DNA of 64,000 nucleotides from Aplysia californica (lineage: Eukaryota > Mollusca > Gastropoda > Aplysiida > Aplysiidae). The stretch spans positions 954,783-1,018,782 of the forward strand of contig NW_004797302.1 of assembly GCF_000002075.1 (NCBI RefSeq). The letters are read 5' to 3'. Of this stretch, positions 10,800 to 22,349 are shown piece by piece. A model generated the notes under the pieces. That model saw only the letters and a list, made by a program, of their open reading frames with translations. It did no database searches and had not been told where the DNA came from. The translations under genes were made by a program, and so were the position numbers. Each line of letters starts with the position of its first letter. Position 1 is the first letter of the stretch.

Positions 10800-12180
10800 T
10801 GGGCGTTAAGAGGCAGGATAATACACTATTTGTTTTGAGTATGGTTTTATATATTTAAATTTTAAAGATAACGGCGAAATAGAATGTTTTTGCACCTATA
10901 TACGAGTCTTTACCCTAACTCTGAAGGAATATGCTGTACAACGAAGAAACTTAGCAAGTGTGATTTCTATATTTCTATTACGCTGCATGTGGAATTTGGA
11001 GGAAAATCCGAAGAACGGTGCGAGTTGAGAATGTGGTTCTTGAATGCAAAATGATAACACCTGCTGCAGCACGACGATGCTCAAACGCGTAGAGAGCTAT
11101 ATTGGACGTAAACCATAGGCCTACAGCAAGCAGTGTGGCTTTGATATCCGCCCACTCCCTTGGTATTCGCCGGATATTGTACCCTCGGACTTTTCCTTTT
11201 CCTACATCTGAAAAAGTTCTCAAAGGTAAGCGTTTCCATAGTGATGAAAATGTGCAGTGGAGGGAATGGTTTGAGGGTCATTCAAGGTCAAATTATGCTC
11301 AAGGACTTCAGAAGGCCTAACAAAGATGGCAAAAGAGAATCAATTTCCAGGGTGTTTACATAGAGAAGTGGCATTGTGCGTGTCCAATTTCAACTTGCAA
11401 GCATGCTTCTTTCATAGTTAGGTTATAGACTTAGTGGACGCGCCTCGTATTCTGAACACTCGCTAAACCCCTTTATTGCGGAGACGTTTCCATCAACGTT
11501 GTAAATATGTACACCCTACACACAAGATAAAATCTTCATTGAAGAAATATTCAAATTAAGCCGTAATATTGTTCCCTTATCTACTGAGAACAAATCACAG
11601 TACAAGTCAGCATTACGTTTCCTAAAAATGTCTCTTGAAAACGAGAAGAAAAATGGCAAAGAACCAGTTTGGGATAACAAAAGCGAGTACATGAGCTAGA
11701 TATTATCCACGTCAAGGAAGTCATGAAGTCATGAAGAGGTTTTAGTACAAGTGCCCTTTCGACGAAAGACGTTTCACCTGACCTCTCAAAACAAGTACTC
11801 CGCACCCTCACTTTACCAAGACAAACAACGAAAGCGTTAAAACAAAATAAATGTGTGGAAAGACGATCTCTATTTTAACGGCGATAAAGTCTCAGTGAAA
11901 ACAGTTGTGTGTCTAGTCTTTCAAAGTAAGCTCCACTGACGCATTGTTGCATACTCGCTGTTTCAACACCCCTGTGTTTTCTTAGCTCGTCTCTTCGGCT
12001 ACATTGTGGGTTCTCTAATATGCCCTTACCTTTCTGACTCGTACTGAGCTGTTACCACTCACTGCCATGACGAGAACACTCACACGGTGTGGAGAGATTG
12101 TTGAACGACAAAGGGGCAAGGTCATGTGCTTGGAACTTGGCATGGTCATAATTTCCAGAGTAGCAATATTTCACAAAGTA
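10800..12180. other. No gene seen
   Basis: Several 60-80-codon frames overlap on both strands around 10.98-11.36 kb, none resembling a known family. A donor-like CTCAAAG|GTAAGC lies at about 11226 (+). I see no supported gene. Confidence 0.4.
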
Positions 12181-12182
12181 TT

Positions 12183-12201
12183 TAGAGAAAGAGAGAGGGG
12201 G

Positions 12202-12262
<61 letters not shown>
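12183..12262. repeat. (GA)n microsatellite
   Basis: Near-perfect GA dinucleotide run with a short G8 interruption near 12197. Confidence 0.95.
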
Positions 12263-12265
<3 letters not shown>

Positions 12266-12269
12266 TTCC

Positions 12270-13155
12270 CGTTTGTTTTATTTAGGGTCTGACACACGTC
12301 ACATCAGAGAGAACTTAGTAATTTCTAATTTAATGGCTTTATTATTCCGTTCCTATAATTTTTTTCTCTCCAAAATCACATCTGAACAAGGCGAATCGCG
12401 GTCTTCACACCAAGACGAGGAAGGTACGCCTATCGTTTGTTTGTCTTAGAGGCTTCGCGGAATCACGCCTTTCGTCTTATGAACAGCTTTCTGGCGAAAA
12501 GGAAGAAACCCCTCGACGCCTCAAAATGAGAGATGGGAATCCAATACGTCATTAGCACCAAACTGCAAGTGTGAAAGGTTGGAAGGGGAGAAACTCTATC
12601 TCAACAACGGTCATAGTTACGTCATCGACCCCGAAGAAGCCAACAGCATTTGCGTGCGCAGCTGGTAACGGAAATCACTGCTCACCGCACACACCGAACG
12701 TTGATGACGTCTGATGTCTGTCGAGAACAGCCGTTATGTTTTCAAATAAGAGAGTTCCAGGACATCGAGATATAAAAAAAGTATACATGTGCGTTATAGC
12801 GCACAAAACTGGAAACATCTGCCGACTTCTCATAGAGCTAAATAACCGGCTAATAATTTGTTGGAAATCTGTTGCTGTCGGGGTAGGCTACTGGGTAGAT
12901 ATTTGTTTATAGTGTGCGGACAAGTGAAAGTTACTTGATTTCTGTGTGATTTCAACTGGTAAATTTTAGCTGGATCTGTGCAAATTAGCGTAACGGTATT
13001 GATCTATTATATATATTATATATTAAAAAATATATCATTTGTTAACGCGCACGCTCTCCCTCAATTCCACCTCTAGTGAGGTTTTAAATACCATTATCTC
13101 GGAGATACCAAGAGAAGACCGTCAGTTCGAGAGCCTTGGACCTGAAACATAACTG
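12270..13155. other. No gene seen
   Basis: Mixed sequence, with an AT palindromic run (ATATATATTATATATT) near 13010. Nothing coding is supported. Confidence 0.5.
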
Positions 13156-13157
13156 TA

Positions 13158-13161
<4 letters not shown>

Positions 13162-13213
<52 letters not shown>
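13162..13213. repeat. (CA)n microsatellite
   Basis: Perfect CA dinucleotide, about 26 units. Confidence 0.97.
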
Positions 13214-13215
<2 letters not shown>

Positions 13216-13361
13216 ATAGCCTATATATTATCATAGCCAGGTCCCATGAGTCGTCTGTCCTTAGGCGACACCTGCAGCTAGATCTGGGATCTTTCTACAC
13301 CTCAAAGGTGCGCATTCTCAATGCAGATCTTAGCTTCCAGCTGTACCATGTTATTATTGTT

Positions 13362-13500
13362 CATTTTAAAGAAACACTTCGCGAGGCTGATAGGGATCAG
13401 AGGCCAGCAATATGACAGTGGGCCCTCGATCCTCTAGAAGAACATGAAGATTTCATCGATGACATCTGGTTTAGTGACGAAGCCATTTTCACCTTTCAGG
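13362..13500 (+). pseudogene. Tc1/mariner-type transposase fragment, 5' part
   Basis: The plus-strand frame reads KETLREADRDQRPAI, a stop, then QWALDPLEEHEDFIDDIW and FSDEAIFTFQG. The FSDEA motif carries the first catalytic Asp of the IS630/Tc1/mariner DDE transposases, and the preceding leader is typical of that clade. The frame stops abruptly at 13500, where a reversed LINE fragment begins. A matching 3' part resumes near 14.08 kb. The transposase is clearly dead, with at least one in-frame stop plus the insertion. Confidence 0.7.
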
Positions 13501-13930
13501 GTATCATCATCATCCAGTGCCAAATCTGCGACAGACTTCGGCGATCATGATTCTCCATTCATTCCTTTGCTCGGATGCTCTTTAAAAAAAACTACGTTTC
13601 CCTGATCTTTCCCTGTTACCCACTGTATTAGGTTCCCCAAGTAGGTTTCTCTGGGCCTACCCCTGCCACGCTTGCCCTCAATCTTGCCAGTGAGAGCTAG
13701 ACGTCCCTTATGTCTATTCAGGTGTCCTAAAAACTGCATTTGTCGTTTCCTGGAGGTTTTTAACTTTGAGCGTCCCACGTGGGCTTCATCAAGCATTTAT
13801 ACATGTACCTCAATTGATTTCTTTTCCTTCCACTATACTCTTAGCAGTCTCCTAAGAAACCACATTTCTGTTGCTTCTATTTTATTTTCAGAGTATGCAC
13901 TCGTGAAAAATGCTGCATACTGAGTATCTA
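13495..13930 (-). mobile_element. LINE reverse-transcriptase C-terminal fragment
   Basis: The minus-strand translation gives IEATEMWFLRRLLRV, then (after a stop) VMLDEAHVGRSK, KRQMQFLGHLNRHKG, and LALTGKIEGKRGRGRPRETY. This order, with its GKRGRGRPR motif, is the usual C-terminal region of a non-LTR retrotransposon ORF2 beyond the polymerase domain. It is 5'-truncated, with stops and frame slips. It interrupts the transposase remnant on the other strand and so is younger than that element. Confidence 0.8.
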
Positions 13931-14079
13931 TCCACGCCCCCCCCCCCCTATTGAAAAATATTTTTTTTGGGTCTGTTTCCAGAGGCCTTTCCACGCTGAA
14001 AAGTGTACAGAGTGTTGATTTAACTTTTAAGCATGCCTGGTCTGGCAGGTCCTTTTTTTTTCTTCTAAAAAGATACAGA

Positions 14080-14345
14080 TGGATATGTTGCAGCTGTAAA
14101 CACTGGCCGGTATGTCGAGGTGCTTAACCAATTATGCTCATGAATCTGAGCAGACACCGACAGTGTTGGCCCGCCAAGACCAGAGGTTCATGTGGGATGT
14201 GGCCTCGGCAAACCCGCACGTTTCTGTCAAATCAGTGATATGGATGACTGACCATTTTGGAGATCATCAGCCGCGAAAACGAACTCTTGGCCCATGATTT
14301 CTCCAGACTTGAAACCTTTGATTTTTCTGGGGGACTACCTAATAA
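14080..14345 (+). pseudogene. Tc1/mariner-type transposase fragment, 3' part
   Basis: The frame around 14112-14297 ends with FGDHQPRKRTLGP. After a frame change the next codons read SPDLKPLIFLGDYL. Members of this transposase clade have WPPRSPDLTPLDFFLWGYLK at this point, so these are the tail residues of the same element as 13362-13500. The middle is poorly preserved. Frameshifts are evident. Confidence 0.65.
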
Positions 14346-14359
14346 TACTGTACATTTTA

Positions 14360-14565
14360 AAAAAAAATTTCATGTGTTTTATGCCCCGATCGACATAATT
14401 TAGGTCATTTAGGAGACGGGCTTCCGACCCTGCCTGTCAGAAGCAACATGGGCTTACAAGTATACAAAATCCCTACAGAAAGACAGAGATACTTGATAAT
14501 AAAATTTATCCGCACTCGGGGATCGAACTGCTACACCACAGAGGCCAGTCAGTTGGCACTACCGG
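14360..14565 (-). mobile_element. S5 SINE, reversed copy
   Basis: On the minus strand it has the head CTCTGTGGTGTAGCAGTTCG and the body AAGTATCTCTGTCTTTCTGT. Its 3' part ends with GTCTCCTAAATGACCTAAAT and ATGCCCCGATC-like sequence (as reverse complement). Body copies without the head occur at 24.04 and 35.05 kb (both reversed), and a head-containing copy at 61.30 kb (+). Confidence 0.65.
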
Positions 14566-14588
14566 AAAACAGGATCTTTCACAAGCAG

Positions 14589-15102
14589 TTTGATGGTCTA
14601 GAGGTTAAGGTGTTCCCCTCTCATTCAATGGGTCGCAGGTTCGAATCCGGATAGCGACGGAAAATTTTCTTCAAAAAAATTGTCTCATTTCGCACCCTTT
14701 CCTGCTCCCTGGCTATGTTCTACCGTCTGCTTTCCTCTCCACTTTGTGCTCCCACCCCTCACCTCCTTTGCCCCCTCATCTGGGCTCCTGACTCTTTCTT
14801 CAACCTTTCTACCGCTTCTCTTTGGCTCCTTCTTACTGTCTTTCAGCTACACCCCTGATCTTCTAGTAGGAAAGATCTACACTTAGCCTTCTCGCTCGGA
14901 TAAGGGCGAAAAATCTAGGAGGTCCCGTGTGCAAGTTGCGCACGTTAAAGATCACTTGGTGGTCCAAAATTGTTAAGAGTATGCTCCGGCCGCCACCAGG
15001 GCAAAATTCAAAATTTCGTTCCAACTGAAAATGTTTAATTTATGCAGTTGTGAGCACTGTTAAACACTTACCAAAAACAAAAACAACAAAAACAACAAAA
15101 AA
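14589..15102 (+). mobile_element. S1 SINE, second near-complete copy
   Basis: Head TGGTCTAGAGGTTAAGGTG with GCAGGTTCGAATCCGGATAG (an intact box B), the same pyrimidine-rich middle as the 1.43-kb copy, GTGCAAGTTGCGCACG, a slightly deleted shared tail (TTATGCAGTTGTGAGCACTG) and a CAAAAACAA-rich end. Confidence 0.85.
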
Positions 15103-15109
15103 TGAGATT

Positions 15110-16340
15110 TTGAAACAGTGTATGGTGAAGTGAGGAACATTCCGCGGCAAAAGTATGGCAGCCATTAGATATTTCATATATCTTGAGCACAAAGGAAGAC
15201 AAAATATTATATTGTAGAGCATTTTTTCTCGGATTTCCAGAATGAAATTCTTAGGTCTTTACTCTGTAGGCCAAATGAAGCATTGTTCGAATGTCACAGG
15301 GGCGGAAAATGAATGGGTAAAGAGAAAAGGATACAAAATCAAAGCAAACTTCTGTCTTCACTTTCCTCACCAGGATCAAGGCTTGCATTGGAAAAAAACA
15401 TTTGGAAACCAGAAGTAGAGAATATGACTTTAGAACCTGCCTGCTAATTTCTCATTATATCATTTTATACCTGATAAAGGGCAGAGGTCACTGTGTAGTA
15501 ACTTTAAGTAAAATCTCTTGCTTTACCCCCCCCCCCCCCCCCACCCCCTCCTCATCTTCACTCATTCATTCATCCTGTCATTCGTATACATGTATGCGTA
15601 CATAATATAGATCTAACAAAACAATCTTGAGGGGCAAAAGCTACCACCGTGATACAAAACTATTGCCTTATCCTCAGAGGAAATAGAAACGAAAGATGGG
15701 ACCAGAAAAGTCCATTCCATTTTGCACAACTGGTGTCTATTTTCAGCGTGACTTGCAAAGATAATTTAATGTTAATACATGTAATATGCTAACAAAGATT
15801 CTTTGATGCTATGACACTTCATGATGCACGGGAGGTAAAAAAGAAAATAAACTGAAATAATGTGTACTGTGGTAGCTTCCCTTGCAATAATGGCTCTTAT
15901 GTTAAAGGAGTTGTATTTTGTATTTTGTTTTGGTATCGTTACAGTTAGCAGAGGGCAGAGGGCGATCTTTGAAAAATTCCAAAGATCCCATATTTCTCTA
16001 GCGCTGGTTCTTTGACGATACCTTGCAGAATCGATATTGATATTCTTCATTAAGACGTGCGACTACAATATTATTCCCTATCGAAAGTTGAGCAAAATCA
16101 GATGTTAATTTTTTCATGGGCGATAGTACAGATCGTTTCCAGTCAATAATGCATGGTAACGACACACCTCCTCTTTTTATTTTACACTTTACAGGAAAAG
16201 ATCATTCGTTTATGTTCCAAGTTTCGATTAGACTCTAGGCCTAATGTATCATCACGGTTTATACTCTTATAATAGAGGAAGCTTACCAGCCACAAAATTG
16301 TGGCTACCGCTGTTTTGCCGTTGTCTCGTGATCCCCAGTA
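15110..16340. other. No gene seen; one poly-C run
   Basis: AT-rich unique sequence with a C16 run at about 15527-15542 and only short frames. No repeats or RNA genes were recognised. Confidence 0.5.
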
Positions 16341-16344
16341 ACAA

Positions 16345-16560
16345 ACTAGATCTAGATCTAGACTCTAGAATCTTCTAGGCTAGATATCTAGATTCTAGAT
16401 CTAGTCTATCTAGATCTAGATCTAGATATTCTAGACACTAGATGTAGATCTAGATCTAGATAATTTGGATCTAGGAAAGGACTTCCGTATCGAGCGACCA
16501 CCCCCAACAAACACAGTAAAAGAGACCTAGATTCTAGATCTAGATCTAGATCTAGATCTA
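16345..16560. repeat. TCTAGA/AGATCT palindromic hexamer array
   Basis: Dense, imperfect head-to-tail run of CTAGAT units, so that TCTAGA and AGATCT palindromes alternate for about 200 bp, with two short interruptions (near 16460 and 16480-16525). Each unit is self-complementary. Smaller runs lie at 720 and 30257. Confidence 0.9.
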
Positions 16561-16821
16561 ACCCAAATCCTCTAACCTGCACCTCTATTCTACTCTGTCT
16601 CATACTATAGTTGTCGCTCGTTTCGGAAGTCCTCCCGGATCTAGAACCCCCCAAAAAGTAACGAAGTGACTATTTCTCCGAATGCCCAAGAAAATAAACT
16701 TGACCTCTCAAGATTTTGGGGTATTTTTTTGCGAGAATTCGGCATCATCTTTCGTTTTGCCATTGCGGCGAAGCAACTATTTCTCCGAACGCTCGGGATA
16801 ATAAACTTGGGCTGGATTGTA

Positions 16822-17678
16822 CTTTACCGGACCACCCGTCTCGGTCCGTGATTACTACGCACACCTAGCCTAACTACACTCTCATAGTCATAGTACTCTG
16901 CGTGCGGACAAAAGGTAGTTCCGCGGGCGACTTTGCGCACGCACAGCGCAAGCCAGCGGCAACTGGCCAGGCGAGGTGAGCGAGAGTTGGTGGTTGAGAG
17001 TGGGCAGGGGATTTAACTTTGGTGAACCACCGTGTATCATACCAACAGTGGGGAGGGGGAGGGGGGTTCAGGGGGGCTTGCCCCCCTGGAAACTATAATA
17101 AAGAAAACACACAAAAATACGAAACAATAACATGAGCGGACAGTTGTGTTTACATATCAATGTAACAACAGTGGGGGGAGGGGGGGTTTCAGGGGGGCTA
17201 GCCCCCCTGGCAACAATAATTTAAAGACACTGACACACACATATTATAAACAATAACATGAGCGGACAATCAGGGTAGATACTCGCCAAGTCGCGAGCAG
17301 GGCCGAGGGGGTTGCAACTATGCAAATGAGCTCTCGTGTGCATCTTTAGCCCTCCATTGTACTTTGCCGGACCAGGAGTAGGCCTAGGCCACCCAGCAGA
17401 GTTGCGAGCAAATAAGAATAGTGGACCACGTGATAAGATTGACCAATTAGCCTCAAGATGTCAGGGTCATGGGTCAAAGGGCACGGTGGCACGGTCGTGA
17501 TGACTGAAAAACCCGGTAAGAGACGTCAGTCGATTGCTGGCAGTTGAAGAGTGAGGATGTAGAAAACTGAGTAGGAGAGTGAGTAGGAGAGCTCGGAAAC
17601 GAAGAATAGCGGGCCACTAGGCACCAGGGGCGCCATAGCGAAAGTAGTTCCGACCGGTGGTCTGGTAAAGTACAATCT
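16822..17678. mobile_element. Inner TIR element (~860 bp), ends GATTGTACTTTACC
   Basis: The left end GTACTTTACCGGACCACC is mirrored by GGTGGTCTGGTAAAGTAC on the right; the inverted match is about 20 bp with one mismatch. A third copy, TTGTACTTTGCCGGACCA, lies at 17357 inside. The interior is GC-rich and non-coding. It interrupts the outer CTATTTCTCCGAA sequence and so is the younger of the two. Confidence 0.65.
17040..17275. repeat. Tandem duplication carrying G-runs and a CAGGGGGGC hairpin
   Basis: Two ~122-bp copies start at ACAACAGTGGGG and ACCAACAGTGGGG. Each has consecutive G4-G7 runs, then the perfect inverted repeat AGGGGGGCTTGCCCCCCT (CTAG loop in copy 2), then AACAATAACATGAGCGGACA. 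The G-runs could form a quadruplex and the inverted repeat a strong hairpin. Confidence 0.85.
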
Positions 17679-18004
17679 TACCTAAACTTGAACTCTGTTT
17701 TTCCGAAAGGTTTCCGTTTTTGAGTTTTGTTGGTTAATTATTGTGAGAGTTCGGCGTCATCTTTCTTATTTCATTCCGCGAAGACTGGGAAGAAGCTGCT
17801 TTTTTTTTTTGCATCAAATTCAATTTCTAGAGCTAGATATTTTTAGTTGGCTGAATATTCAAATACTTCATTTGTAGTTGGGGCAACGTTCCAGGGACTA
17901 TACTTCATTTGAAAATGCCTTCAAAAGGTACTGCGAGAAAACAAGACTGATCGACTTTGGCAGTCTATTTTGCATTAGACATCCCTTTAAAGCAAAAATC
18001 GCAA

Positions 18005-18180
18005 CAACAAAAATCCCTCCACGCCCCCCCCCCTACCCCCATTAACACCTTACACGCACACACACTCACACACACACACACACACTCACATACACACACA
18101 CCCACACTCACACGGCACACATGCACACTCACACCATACCCATACACACACAAACACACACGCACACACACACACTCGGG
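18005..18180. repeat. Interrupted (CA)n microsatellite
   Basis: C-run at 18024-18033, then imperfect CA repeats with CTCACA interruptions to 18175. Confidence 0.93.
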
Positions 18181-18483
18181 CCACTCCATTCGCAAAATAC
18201 CAAAAATACTTGAGAACAGAAACTGTTCGGAGAAATAGAGTCCAAGTTTATTTTCCCGAACTTTCGGAGAAATAGAGCCTGTATTAAAAGGATCTTCTAG
18301 TATGGACATGGTCTGAAGAATAGTCCGAATTTTTTTGGCGAAGTGACCATTTCTCCGAACGCTACTGTTGACTAAATCTCGCCGTGTTTGTTTGTTTTTT
18401 TGTATCAATTTGTGTTATCTTTTATTAATAAACAATGTCAGCAATTCTCGTTCCCTAAATTTACCTTCTCCTCAAAGCTGTAT

Positions 18484-18504
18484 ACACACACACACACACA
18501 CACA

Positions 18505-18573
<69 letters not shown>
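18484..18573. repeat. (CA)n microsatellite
   Basis: Almost perfect CA dinucleotide run, about 44 units with a single CTCA interruption. Confidence 0.97.
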
Positions 18574-18599
18574 AATGCACTGACACGCACTCTCACCCA

Positions 18600-20230
18600 C
18601 CACACCTAATAAGTCAGAGCTCTAAGGGTTAAAGGATTATGTGATGGGTCCGAATACAGATGACCAGGATTTTATGAGGAATGTTCTCAAAGCCAAACCT
18701 TTATTGTAATGAGCATCATTGAGGCTCAGCCTTCAGACTTTTCATATATATATATATGGTGATTAGTATAGTGGACTGAGCTGCAGTAAATAAACTCTTT
18801 TGTCCCAGTGGGGAATTTAGTACATGAATCTCTGAAAGACACTTCAGACAGCTTGGTGCCTGTCAGTGCAGACACCTGAAGCCTCCCTCCATCACCACTC
18901 CTGTGAGTGTGATGATCTCTTTGTAGTGAATGATTCCAGTTCCTTTCAAAGACATTTATAAAGAAGTCTACGTCAAAAAAGTAAAAAAGTATTGGATCGT
19001 GTCTTGCTTCAGAAGCACTGAGCAAAAGGACTTGCTGATTAGAAAGCAGCACACTTGATGAACATACCAGCATACTGACGAAGATTGAGAAGTGTCTGAA
19101 CAAATTGTGAAAAGTGTTTCTTGGAATCTAGAAATAAAAAAAAGAGGGATTGGTGACTGTTGAACATCCTGACTTCTGATGCTCAATCTAACTCAGGAAT
19201 TGCTTTGGAGGACATATATATACCCTGGATGAAGAATGTAGGGTACTGGTACAGTGAACAATTTTTATTTTCCCTTGGACGAAAACAAAAAATGTAGAGG
19301 GAGATTGTGTTGCCTGGTGCAAGTAACCAATCAGTGAGACCTTTTTTCTTCTGTAGGTTATGCACATAGAACAAGAGAAACGATGTCAGATGATCAAATT
19401 TTCATCACGATCCCACTAATGGTACTCCACAATGCCAAAGGCAAACTTTTATCTAACTTAACCACATTTTATACTGTTTCTTTTTTGGGCTCATTTATAA
19501 TACATTGTAAAATTATATACTGATTTTTAAAAAACAGCTTAATTTTGTAAGTTTAAAGTATCTGCAAGAGGAATAAATAGTGTCAAGGAACACAAGTGAG
19601 TGTGTCAGTCACAAGCTGGTCGTTTAATTTTTTTAAAAGTAGTTGATAGATGCTCAGTCACAACTCAAGTAGGCTTCATACTTACTTCTAAACTTTTCTT
19701 TAAAAGGAAAAGTGAAAGTTTCAGACATTTACTGTACCAAATTTCTTAATTACTTATCATATTAAATGACAAAACAGAATGAATTAATAAACATGGGGCT
19801 GTTTTCTTCAGTCTGACTTTTTTTCGTACATATCATTCTTTGATCAGCTTAATATTAAAATTTTAATTGTAAGTTAATTGTTTCTGATTACCACAGTGAA
19901 AATATGATGCAAGAAAAACTAACAAAACTTGAGGCTCATTATAGATCCTTATTAGGCCTTACCCACTCATAGTTTTGAAATCTGAACACATAAATCTATA
20001 ATCTGTTTGGTCCCATCCTGAACAATTGTGATTGTATGAATACATTGTATAAGGTTTTGACAAGCTTGACAACCAGAGGACAAAGTTGTACTTAGTGTAA
20101 GCGTCAAGAGTGCTCCTGATAGTGATCATGTTGATAAGACAGATATATGTGTAACTTACTACCCAACAAGTCTACTAGTTTATCATTTTCCAAAGGTATT
20201 GAGTTTTAATCAAGTAATATTAATATTTTA
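18600..20230. other. No gene seen; AT-rich unique sequence
   Basis: Low-complexity AT-rich DNA with short frames only (for example a 125-codon minus frame at 18726-19103 with no recognisable domain). An (AT) run lies at 18745-18757. I see nothing to annotate. Confidence 0.5.
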
Positions 20231-20234
20231 TCCT

Positions 20235-20385
20235 TTAATTTCCAATGATGACCAATGCATCTGCAGAGGAGAATATTTCTTAAAGAGAAATACAAGTAAT
20301 GGGGATAAAGATGATCTGTGGCTTCTGCTATGGTGAATGAAACCAATTCTGGCAGAGAAGAGTTTGCCACATTTTTGTTGAACCT
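20235..20385 (+). repeat. Dispersed repeat, copy without TTAA element
   Basis: The blocks GATGACCAATGCATCTGCAG, AGAATATTTCTTAAAGAGAAA, GTGGCTTCTGCT and CAGAGAAGAGTTTG recur in order at 32965-33335. In the second copy a 239-bp TTAA-flanked element lies exactly at the TTAA. This copy therefore represents the empty site. Confidence 0.75.
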
Positions 20386-20389
20386 ACAA

Positions 20390-21265
20390 CAATATTATTT
20401 TGTGTAGGTTAGTCTTTTTATCTCTGAGCTAGCACATCATAGTCAAATAACTAAAGAGATTTATTTCTTAGAGATATGTTTTCAAGATAGAACCCTCTAG
20501 CTCTCAGTTCCCAACATGTGGTCATTGACACCAGTGGCCATGTAGGCCAAAGGTCAAATTCTTCCTATCATGAGATTCAATAATAGGTAGTATGCCAATA
20601 TCTCTTTGAGACGGTCTTGATATAAGATCATTGAAGTGACTTTGGGAAAGACATAAAGACACCTGGATGAAATATTTCAGAGAGCTTCACTGCCTGGCCC
20701 AAAGTTAAAGTGCGTAGAAAAAGATAAAAGTTAGTAAGATCACTGGTAAGAAAATTAAAAACCTTTCTAGGGCAATTATGATGAATTATAAAATGACAGC
20801 ATGCTTATTGGGAGTGAAAGTTAGTAGATTCTGCTTTTCATGTATAACTTTGGTTCTCCACTTGTTATCATGAAGAATGATAAGTTTTTCTAAGCAACTT
20901 ATGGATTGTGTGTGGCAGTAAAACTTTTTGGTGGCTACCATTCGTTTGTTTTTAAAATCTGGTCATTATAGATACAATACTTCTTTTAATATATGACTTT
21001 GGGGTTATGATTTCAATGATGTTGCTATCCTTTATGTATAATGCTTGTCATATACATCTTTCCCCTGGAGTCTTTGAAATTAGTGTCTGTAATATCAGAC
21101 ACTGGTTTTCCTGCTCTCCTCAGTAATAATAGAAGCTATAATTTTTAAAAGATATTGTGTCACCAGTTTGCTCCTTTTCCCTTATCTTTGTATTTACTTT
21201 TTTGCTTGACATTTTTTTAAAGAACAAAAATGTAATTTTTGCCCAAAATTGTGTACCCGCTATGT
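20390..21265. other. No gene seen
   Basis: AT-rich unique sequence. No coding, RNA or repeat feature supported. Confidence 0.5.
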
Positions 21266-21270
21266 TCATA

Positions 21271-21697
21271 TGTGTCACGACATGGTGGAATCAGGCGCTC
21301 GTCAATTTTTGGTCATGTAGAGTTATTGGTATTATCTGAAAGCTTATTTATTTGCTTTGCTTTTAATGAAAAAAAATACCCATCCATCTTTAATAGAAGT
21401 CAAGATATTTGCAATTGAAGAGTGTGAGGTTGCCTGGTTTCAATTATGAAATTTGCGAGACAATGGTTGTTAAAGTTTGGAAATTCCAACTGCCAAACAG
21501 TCCTTGAAAAATAAAAAATGACATGATTTGTGCCTTTAGTCGACGTTTTTTGTAATATTCACATGGAAATGTGTTTTTAAATCGACTTAAAAGAAGTTGG
21601 AACAAAAAAGGAAAATTTGATGAAATTGACAGGAAAATGCTTGTTTCTCAGATTGATTTATTTTGACAAGCGCCTGATTTCACCTCGATGCCTCACA
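21271..21697 (+). mobile_element. M1 TIR element, near-complete copy
   Basis: Left TGTGTCACGACATGGTGGAA with CAGGCGCTCGTCAATTTTTGG; right TTTTGACAAGCGCCTGATTT then CACCTCGATGCCTCACA. The internal order matches the 10.35- and 63.37-kb copies. It lies about 630 bp before the BORCS8 exon containing the start codon. Confidence 0.8.
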
Positions 21698-21699
21698 TA

Positions 21700-22326
21700 T
21701 ATTCTTTATTTTTTTATCTTCCGAGTTGTTTTTCATATCGTAGTTTTTGTTATGTGCTAACCTTTGTAAGGTGTGCTGAGTGACACTTATTCACTATCAG
21801 TGTCACTATCAGCATGAGAAGGCACTTGTTGCTGCAGTCAAGTGATGTACATGTAGCAAAAGAATGCTTCAGGCCTACTGTTTACTGGTTTCAGTATGGA
21901 TAAAAACTCAGGAACTATCTACTTTGTTAAGTTCTATTCAAGAATGGATCGTGTTGCAGATAAACACTAACTTATTTCAAAATTTGAGTGGTGCCTTAAA
22001 AACTTATTTTTGTTGATTTTACATTTTAAAGGACATAGCGGACATATTATAATGTCCGATCATAGGTAAGCAAAGGAAAAGTTGTTCAATGTTTTAACGA
22101 TCATGCACATATCAGAAACTCAACTTTCCACGTTTCATAATATGATGCATGTTGTTGCCCACCTTTCTAACTTTTAGATAAGTAAAACAGTTGAAAAATC
22201 TACATTAACATCAAAGTTGCACTTTTTTTTGTACACTACAACTGCAAATAAGTGCATCTTCAATTGTTGTGGCAGAATGCACGAGCTCAGAAAGATGATT
22301 GTGTCTTGACTGTGTGTTTTCCCCAG
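21700..22326. other. BORCS8: Upstream flank of BORCS8 coding exon 1
   Basis: AT-rich, with no CpG-rich promoter. It ends in the acceptor-like TGTGTTTTCCCCAG at 22313-22326, just 23 bp before the start codon. The start-codon exon therefore probably begins at 22327, and a non-coding 5' exon and promoter lie further upstream. Confidence 0.5.
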
Positions 22327-22349
22327 CCGGTGACAGTTTGTACACTAGA

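Larger units (their letters stand above)
16660..18370. mobile_element. Compound inverted-repeat element with CTATTTCTCCGAA repeats
   Basis: The block CTATTTCTCCGAA...AATAAACTTG occurs in plus orientation at about 16670-16703 and 16778-16812. It is inverted twice at about 18222-18280, and again in plus at 18347-18362. Together they bracket the region like the arms of a foldback element. A second, inner TIR element (16822-17678) and a CA microsatellite sit inside. No long frame is present. Confidence 0.6.

Noticed and set aside
13545-13796. Independent host gene on the minus strand
   Set aside because: GKRGRGRPR and flanking motifs are a LINE ORF2 C-terminus with interrupted frame.
18726-19103. 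125-codon minus-strand frame
   Set aside because: AT-rich sequence, no family resemblance, no flanking splice pattern.
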